DNA of 64,000 bases, taken from the NCBI GenBank assembly GCA_916610825.1, contig OU744446.1, forward strand, positions 19,145,959 through 19,209,958. The letters run 5' to 3'. Position numbers and translations under genes: made by a program. This DNA is from Haliclystus octoradiatus (Eukaryota; Cnidaria; Staurozoa; Stauromedusae; Haliclystidae). Position 1 is the first letter of the stretch, and each line of letters opens with the position of its first letter. The notes under the pieces are model-generated. The model did no database searches. It was given only the letters and a program-made list of their open reading frames with translations, and had not been told where the DNA came from. Below are positions 57,901 through 64,000 of the stretch, piece after piece.

Positions 57901-60900
57901 AGATAGGAGATATCATTAAAGTGTATATCCCAGATATTGGGAGATTGCTTCTTTAGATAGAGAAAAATTTTCTATTCGTACATGATCTTCTTGTGTTTTT
58001 ACTTTACGCGATCATTTCTCCTTCAAAAATGCAGTCAAAGTGACGATTTTGGGTTAATTTTGTGTCTCACTCTTTTTCCTCGAACAGGAACCCAGATATT
58101 TTCCACAAGAGTGTTCACAATGGAAAAAACACTAAACATTTTTCTTATTTGTCTCTAAATAAAAAACGCTAAACCAAATGACAATCTGCTTTCGGAATGA
58201 AATTTTCAACGTTCAGCTGAAGATTTAGAGCTATATTTGATCAATATTCAAGATCCAGGTAAAGAGATATAAGCCTCTAAAGTCAAAAGTTTTTAGTTTT
58301 GGATTTTTCTCACTCAAGTGCTCACACCATTAACACCTCTTTGCGACTTCGTCTCAGCATAGTCAGCATAGTTGATGCGTATTAAAAATAGTCACACACC
58401 TTCAATAGCCAGCAGCGATAACTTGCTTAGACGAAGTCGTAAAGAGGTGCTAATCGCGTGAGCACTTAAGTGAGAAAAATACAAAATTAAAAACTTTTGA
58501 CTTTAGAGGCTTATATCTCTTTACCTGGATCTTGAATATTGATCAAATATAGCTCTAAATCTTCAGCTGAACATTGAAAATTTCATTCCGAAAGCAGATT
58601 GTCATTTGGTTTAGGGTTTTTTTATTTAGAGACAAATAAGTAAAATGTTTAGTGTTTTTTCCGGTGTAAACTTTCTTGTGGAAAATAACTGGGTTCTTGT
58701 TTGAGGAAAAAGAGTGAGACACAAAAACGTATCTTTGATTGCATTTTTGAGGGGGCAATGCTTGCGCAAAGTAAAAATACAAGAAGAACATGTACTGATA
58801 GAAAATTTTTCTCTATCTAAAGAAGCAATCTCCCAATATCCGGGATATACACTTTAAACAAACAACTACTGGTAGGCCTACCTTTTGAATTATTAGATTT
58901 TTTCTTGTTAAAGAGGAGTATATCTTTACAGTTTGCAACCCTATCAACAAATTTCTGTCCAAATCTCTGGGAACTGATTGCGACAAATCCACCGCTATGA
59001 TCAACCTAAAAGCAAGACATACAGTCTATATAGTATTTCAAATATAGCATAGTATATAATCACATTATCTTGTAGCAATATAACTTTAAAAGCTAACTAT
59101 TGAATATTATTAGCCAACAGGAACACTGATCATATTATCCTGGAAAGAATCTTTGTAGACAACTTATCACAAATAATTATTTATTAGGTAGGCTTCTTTT
59201 GTCTTCAGATATTAGTTAATGAAAGTTATTCAATCTTTACAAATGATAGTAATACTATTTACGTTTGTATAGTGGAAATTGCAAGTGTGATGTTTAGAAT
59301 TCGTTCAAAGTTGAAAACATTGTCAGGTGATCAAGTTTTATCAACCACTTTACTTTACAATCAAGAATATAGTTCTTCAACATGATACTTTAATACAAAA
59401 ACAACAGAAACGAATAACTTTTAGAAGCTCTTGCATTGGTATAATTTATTGGAAACTGCTACAGCATATTAATTATGAAATATGTTGATATGATCTGTGA
59501 ATGGAGATGTTTGCATTTTAAACCAATTCTGCATAATAGAGTAAATGATTCTTTCTTTCTATTTGTTTTTAGATTGGATAAAACACAATCGTATCTGCTC
59601 TGAACTAACTATACTTCTAGTCACCTTGAGTCTAACAAGCGGCAGCTCTGGTTGTTTGGGATCTCCTGAGTGTTCATTTGCAGCTTTTCTAAGGATATAA
59701 TCAACCTGCAATCAGAAACAATGTGCATATTTTCATTAACAATTTGTGGTACTGTATATATTATAACAACAATTTGTAGCCCTATGAAATAATTGGCTGA
59801 GTTCATGAGTAGTTTGTTAACTATGGATCTAATGAAACAACGAACAGTTCATGAAGATTGAGCTATTTATTATTTAATGTTCATGACCTGTGTTCACATG
59901 GATGGGTGAAAAGTCAATACAAAAGTTTTCGATTTCATATTGATGAAGTAAATGACAAAGTCAATCCGTGAACAGTCCACAAACCTCGAAAAGCCGTGCA
60001 AACAGTTTTCATGAAGTTTTCATTTTAACTATATTGTAACTTATGTGAAGTTGGCCATCATTCTAGAGGGAATTGCAATGTCGACCTGAACTACGAATGC
60101 TGACACATTCAAATTTGTTTTTGTGTAAAGTCTTTTGTTGATAATCAAACTTCTATTTGTGAGTTGAAACTTGAGTGGCTAGAATTGTCCTATGAAAGAA
60201 TGTTGATCATTTGATGCTGAACAATAATAACACAAATTCATCAACTCATTTCAATGGAATTAACAAAGAAGTTGAAGTTTTATGATATTATTAATCATAC
60301 CATAAAATATTGGTATTCACATATTCTTAATATTATTATCATCATTATGAAAAGAACACAATTATCACAAAAATTGTTTAAAATTTTGGAGCATAACATC
60401 CCCTGCGAAAAACAGTTCAGGAGTTCATGAACAGTTCATGAACGTTAAATGGCCCCAAATTTTCATGAACTGTTCGTGAACTGTTCATGAACTGTTCATA
60501 AAATGTTCATGAGGGCTCATGAAAATTGGGGCAATTTAAAGGTTCATGAACTGTTCATGATCATTTCATGAACAGTTCATTAAAATTGGGTCAATTTAAT
60601 TTTCATGAAATGTTCATGAACTCCTGAACTGTTTTTCGCAAGGGATAACCTACCTTACACCTATTATTTCTTTGCAAGACAGGAAGTCAGTTTCTATAAA
60701 ATATAAAATTAAGATAGCCTACCTTTGCTTCTAGGAAATCACTGATTACATTTTCATCACTAGATGATTCTAACGAATCGCTCAATATAATCTCTTCAAC
60801 AAACATTTGTCGTACTGTCTTTAAAGGGAGTTTATTCATCTTAAAAGACTTTTTGTGAATTTGCAACAATCCAACATGCCTAAAATATGAACATCATTTT

Positions 60901-63440
60901 ACTTGCAGTTGATATTATAAAATTCTGAAAGTCTATGATGTTGTTACGAGAAAGAAAAGTTATAAATTCAAACCAGATTAATGAGAAAGCCTATTCTGAG
61001 GATGCGGGGATGGACCGACAAAAGTAGGAATCCTGGAATCCTAGATTCCCGAAGGTTGGGGGAAATTCAGAAAAAATTGATATTTTTGATGATTTATTAG
61101 CCACACATAAACAAAAAATTTCTGAAGAGAATGTTGAAATGCCTCTAGGATTACAGAAGGATGGACCTTTGGTGAGACCATATATTTGTTGAAAACATTA
61201 TTCAATGTCAAAAAGCTAATTCAAATAATCAAACCACAATTGTGTACTGCTTAGGCTGGGGTTAAATGGAGAAACCAATCTCATAGAAGATTTTCAAAGT
61301 CATGATTTTAACACTTAAAAATGTTTTATTTTAGCATGTAACGTTTTCTTTTGTACTCAGTACTACCTTATTTTAACAAAAAATATTTCATGTAAAACAG
61401 CTTGCAAGTCTTTTTGAAAGGTTGATATGCAAAGTAGAACACGAAAATCGATGTGATGGATGGTGAATTACAATGCAAATAAAATACTCTGGTTTCAAAT
61501 CATACGGTATAATTCCAAGAAGACTGAATCATCATATCATGTGACATTTTGGCAAGCTTTCTACGATCGTCAATATTTGCGTTGTCTGCATAGGGCTTAA
61601 CATTGAATGTCGAACTGACTGCTTTTGTTACAGTACCTGATTCGAATTGAGATTGGTTCGTCTACATAACCCAAGTCTTACATCTTCTTGAATAAGCCAA
61701 AACATTGTTGTAAAGTGACAAAAAAGAGTGTAATAGACTAAACATGTTGGATACAGTACTTACTTTGGTTTTGATTCTCCTTCACATAATGATGTTGCAA
61801 CACTTGACCCTGGTTGTGATACGTAAAATGGTTTACTTGATGCTGACCACTCTGGTTCGATTAAACATTCATGTTCATGACCCCAAATAACCAAATCTAG
61901 AAATTCATCTAAAAATGATTCTGGAATATGATTCTTTGCACCGTGCTTTGCTCTGACAATAGCAGAGAAAATGGAGGTTATTTTAATGCTTTCCACATAA
62001 TGTCAAAACTATGATATTGAAAATTGTACGAATGGGATGGAATTTGTTTACTAAACTCAGCGCAAACATCATTGCACTGTACAAATCCTTCAAATTTTAA
62101 ATGACATCCGTAGTGAGAAAACTCTGAATTCATCTCTTCTAGCTATAATACATTCAATTTAAAGAAATTGATTGGCATTCGCAATTGTAACATTTTCAGG
62201 AAGACCAATCCAACTATGTAGGAGTGAAAGTCAAGAAGTTTTGTTTGATAGATTTGTGATAAGCTTTAAGGAAAAATTTGCTTACAAGGGCTTCAAATCA
62301 AGAAAAATTTGAGGGAAGATCTATTCTCAATTTAGTACAAGTGTGCCAACCAATTCATAAAGCTCAAACAATAACAACAATGTCAAACTTGAATTCTTCA
62401 TTAAATCGGGGAACTTAAAATGTAATGAAGCGTATATAAATTAACTAGTTATATTCTTACAGAGAATACAGTATTTAACATAATTACATAATTGAACTTT
62501 ATACTTTATAGTTTGATTTGTTTTGATAAATATTAAGACTGGTAAATTTAACGTCTAGTAAAAATCAGTAGCTAATCAAATATGAAACGCAAAGCAATAT
62601 TGCAAGAAAGTTAAAGGTTAATATTTCATCTATATGGACAACTAACCAGTTGATATGGCAACCTAACAAAGGACTTAGAGAACGTCACATTTACTTTTTG
62701 TTATAAGCTGTACAAACATTAAACCTTTTCAAATTAAATTTAAGAAATACAAAAGTAATTTGTTGAAATGAAATCAGGAAATGTTCGATTACATTTCAGA
62801 ATAGCGTTAGCTGCTTCACTGTAAAAGACAATATGTGTAAAGCTACGGCCAAGTGACTTTTTTCGTAGCCCAACACACTCCAAATCAGTGACCAAAATGA
62901 TGCGTGTTGGCAAACTAAAATGAGACCTTTTTATTTTTGGCATGCATTAAGTATGCATGTTGAGGTAATTGGATTTGTCCCCCTTTTTTAATAATCTCTA
63001 AATAAATAGTCACCGAAGTAATCAATCTGATGTAAAATATGAACAGTTCTGAAATTGACTTTGAAAAGGTGACATTTTTCAGAAAAGTTGAAGTCAATAA
63101 AAGCAAAATGGTCCAGGGCAAATGTGTTCAATGTAGGGTATATATTTTAAAGTGATCTTGTTCTTAGTAACTAGTTTACTAACCTATTTTGATGAATAAC
63201 AAAAATACTGAACCATGAATCTTCATCTTCATCAGGTCTAAGCATTGTAACTTGTTTCTTTATGAATGTGTTATAAAGACGTTCATCTCTTATCGCACCC
63301 AATCCATATAATGATAATTTTGTATCTCCTTTTTGCAGAAGCAACGGATTAATTTCAATTTTATCAACTGTTTGAGGTCTACCAAAATGATTCAGCAATC
63401 CAGCAGCACTCACAATATCAATTGCACTGAGATGTGATTC
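51991..63440 (-). CDS. mre11: Double-strand-break repair nuclease MRE11 (5' exons beyond the window)
   Basis: Twelve exons join in frame to 528 residues plus stop: 63440-63184, 61952-61764, 60879-60723, 59705-59625, 59005-58882, 56154-56069, 55440-55201, 54838-54610, 54518-54475, 53791-53730, 53434-53389, 52062-51991. MRE11 is the Mn-dependent nuclease of the MRE11-RAD50-NBS1 complex in the nucleus. Visible family blocks are [47 protein letters not shown] (phosphoesterase motif), [10 protein letters not shown] (metal-binding His residues), [39 protein letters not shown] and [13 protein letters not shown] glycine-arginine-rich segment ([16 protein letters not shown]) in the exon 54838-54610 is the usual DNA-binding, methylated GAR motif. 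The tail is acidic with VIEDSDEDSS and [15 protein letters not shown] and a basic end. The metallophosphatase motifs I-III (about the first 140 residues) are beyond the right edge. Every phase fits; no disabling change is seen. Confidence 0.95.
52478..53205 (-). repeat. Copy B of the ~700-bp interspersed element
   Basis: Reverse complement of the same sequence as copies A and C: it opens with AAGGTTTTCTGCGATCTGATTGGTC, GTGGTAAATGAG follows and TGTGGTAACCCTTT closes it. Its far end (53030-53178) folds as a hairpin: GTTTGTATTCATATTTACTA at the left pairs with TAGTAAATATGAATACAAAC at the right, and the pairing continues through GGGAGACA. It sits in the last intron of mre11. Confidence 0.8.
56485..57121 (+). 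repeat. Copy C of the ~700-bp interspersed element
   Basis: Same order as copy A without the insertions: GTTTGTATTCATATTTA hairpin end at about 56509, GGTGTGGTAACC at about 56637, ATTGTACAATAAT at about 56804, CATTTACCACGCTTTTCAATA at about 56940, GACCAATAAGATTTCAGAAAACC at about 57080. In the large mre11 intron 56155-58881. Confidence 0.8.
57916..58857. mobile_element. Foldback element: ~430-bp inverted-repeat arms flanked by TTAA
   Basis: Left arm about 57920-58358 and right arm about 58425-58853 are reverse complements along their length (for example ATATAAGCCTCTAAAGTCAA near 58269 and TTGACTTTAGAGGCTTATAT near 58497), with about 66 bp between. The termini are AGTGTATATCC and GGATATACACT and both sides are flanked by TTAA (57916-57919, 58854-58857). 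TTAA duplication is used by piggyBac and Kolobok families; the AGTG tip does not fit piggyBac. No ORF. The right end lies about 25 bp downstream of an mre11 donor site (58881). Confidence 0.85.
59799..60024. repeat. GTTCATGAAC-family element, diverged
   Basis: Contains GAGTTCATGAGTAG, CAGTTCATGAAGATTGAGC, ATTTAATGTTCATGACCTG and a run of AACAGTCCACAAAC and AACAGTTTTCATGAAG. In the intron between mre11 exons 59625-59705 and 60723-60879. Confidence 0.6.
60400..60644. mobile_element. GTTCATGAAC palindromic MITE, most complete copy
   Basis: It begins CCCCTGCGAAAAACAGTTCA and ends with nearly the reverse complement TGAACTGTTTTTCGCAAGGG. The interior is a multi-level palindrome of AGTTCATGAACAGTTCATGAAC units bracketed by TTAAATGGCCCCAA and mirrored TTGGGGCAATTTAA. 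No coding potential. It ends 78 bp from the donor side of mre11 exon 60879-60723. Other copies in the window are all shorter or diverged. Confidence 0.9.
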
Positions 63441-64000
63441 CTTACAAATAAAAATAAAAATAAGTAAAAATGTGACAATCCTGTTTAATTGTTCAGATAT
63501 ACAGTACAGTGTTCAAATAGAAAAGTTACACATTCCGAAGCTTGTGGAATGGAACTCAATGCAGGATACTAAATATGACTAAAAGTAGCATTGCAGACAT
63601 TAAAATCATTGCAGTCAAATATTTGAGTGAATTTCTTTTATCTTGAACCATTCATTTCATGAACATCTGCGCCATTTAAAGTTCTCCAACTGTTTTCACA
63701 GGGGCTATTACGAGTCAATCCAAAAGGAGATTTTATCAAGATTGGCATATTTTAATGGGTTTTATTGTCTAATTGCTTGTAAGAATGATGGAAGAAAACC
63801 TTGCATACAGAATGCACACTTGTGCCTTCATAATCTCCTGTTAGCAATTTAACCTCTAGCAGAGCTTGCAAAATATCCAAACATGAGTCAAAATACCAGG
63901 TTTCCTCCGTTATTAAGCTCCCTAGCTGCTTATAAACTTTTATTCTCAAATGATGTCAGAATCTCTAGCACTTTGATTGGTTGAGACGAGTGCACATATT
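63441..64000 (-). other. mre11 intron reaching the right edge
   Basis: The acceptor of exon 63440-63184 (TTTGTAAG) is at 63441-63442. The preceding exon should end with the GNHD motif; no such sequence is in the remaining 560 bp, so the intron runs out of the window. It holds one GTTCATGAAC-family scrap (63646-63706). Confidence 0.7.

Noticed and set aside
63752-63949. 65-codon minus frame as the next mre11 exon
   Set aside because: It shows no GNHD or other MRE11 motif; the preceding exon must lie beyond the right edge.
1-64000. CRISPR arrays, operons or bacterial features
   Set aside because: The window is clearly animal nuclear DNA with spliced genes; the tandem short units seen are microsatellites and palindromic MITEs.

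Overview
The window looks like AT-rich nuclear DNA from an invertebrate animal. The protein genes are split into exons with GT/AG borders and matching phases. There is an innexin (a gap-junction family of invertebrates), a secreted astacin metalloprotease with TSP1, MAM and WSC-like modules, the animal DNA-repair nuclease MRE11, and many short non-autonomous transposons. I cannot name the phylum from the sequence alone.

Layout. 1-200: last exon of a gene on + ending in a SOCS-box-like segment. 1190-1500: Penelope-like retroelement remnant. 4970-17339 (-): a complete 12-exon astacin gene whose exons join in frame to 654 residues (signal peptide, propeptide, astacin domain, TSP1, TSP1, MAM, WSC-like domain). 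17.3-32 kb: gene-poor, with one single-exon two-TM protein (22110-22733, -) and several MITE or LINE scraps. 32484-33803 (-): single-exon innexin with an unusual extracellular cysteine pattern. 34-46 kb: no gene recognised, some repeat fragments. 46150-50900 (+): a chitin-deacetylase-like gene with intact signal-peptide exon, splice sites and phases but several in-frame stops, so a pseudogene. 51991-63440 (-): the last 12 exons of mre11 (528 residues in frame); its first exons lie beyond the right edge.

The introns of the astacin and mre11 genes are packed with repeats: a palindromic family built on GTTCATGAAC, three copies of a roughly 700-bp element (one split by nested insertions), tRNA-derived SINEs, and a near 1-kb foldback palindrome just downstream of an mre11 donor site. 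The central 17-50 kb lacks the GTTCATGAAC family and instead carries a different MITE (CCCGGGGG ends, 8-bp target duplications).

The most interesting signal is a dispersed motif (39531-39580, 37651-37700 and decayed relatives) that folds as a type I hammerhead-ribozyme-like core, with a compensatory base change in stem I between copies. The genes are functionally unrelated to each other; this is ordinary animal gene spacing, not an operon.
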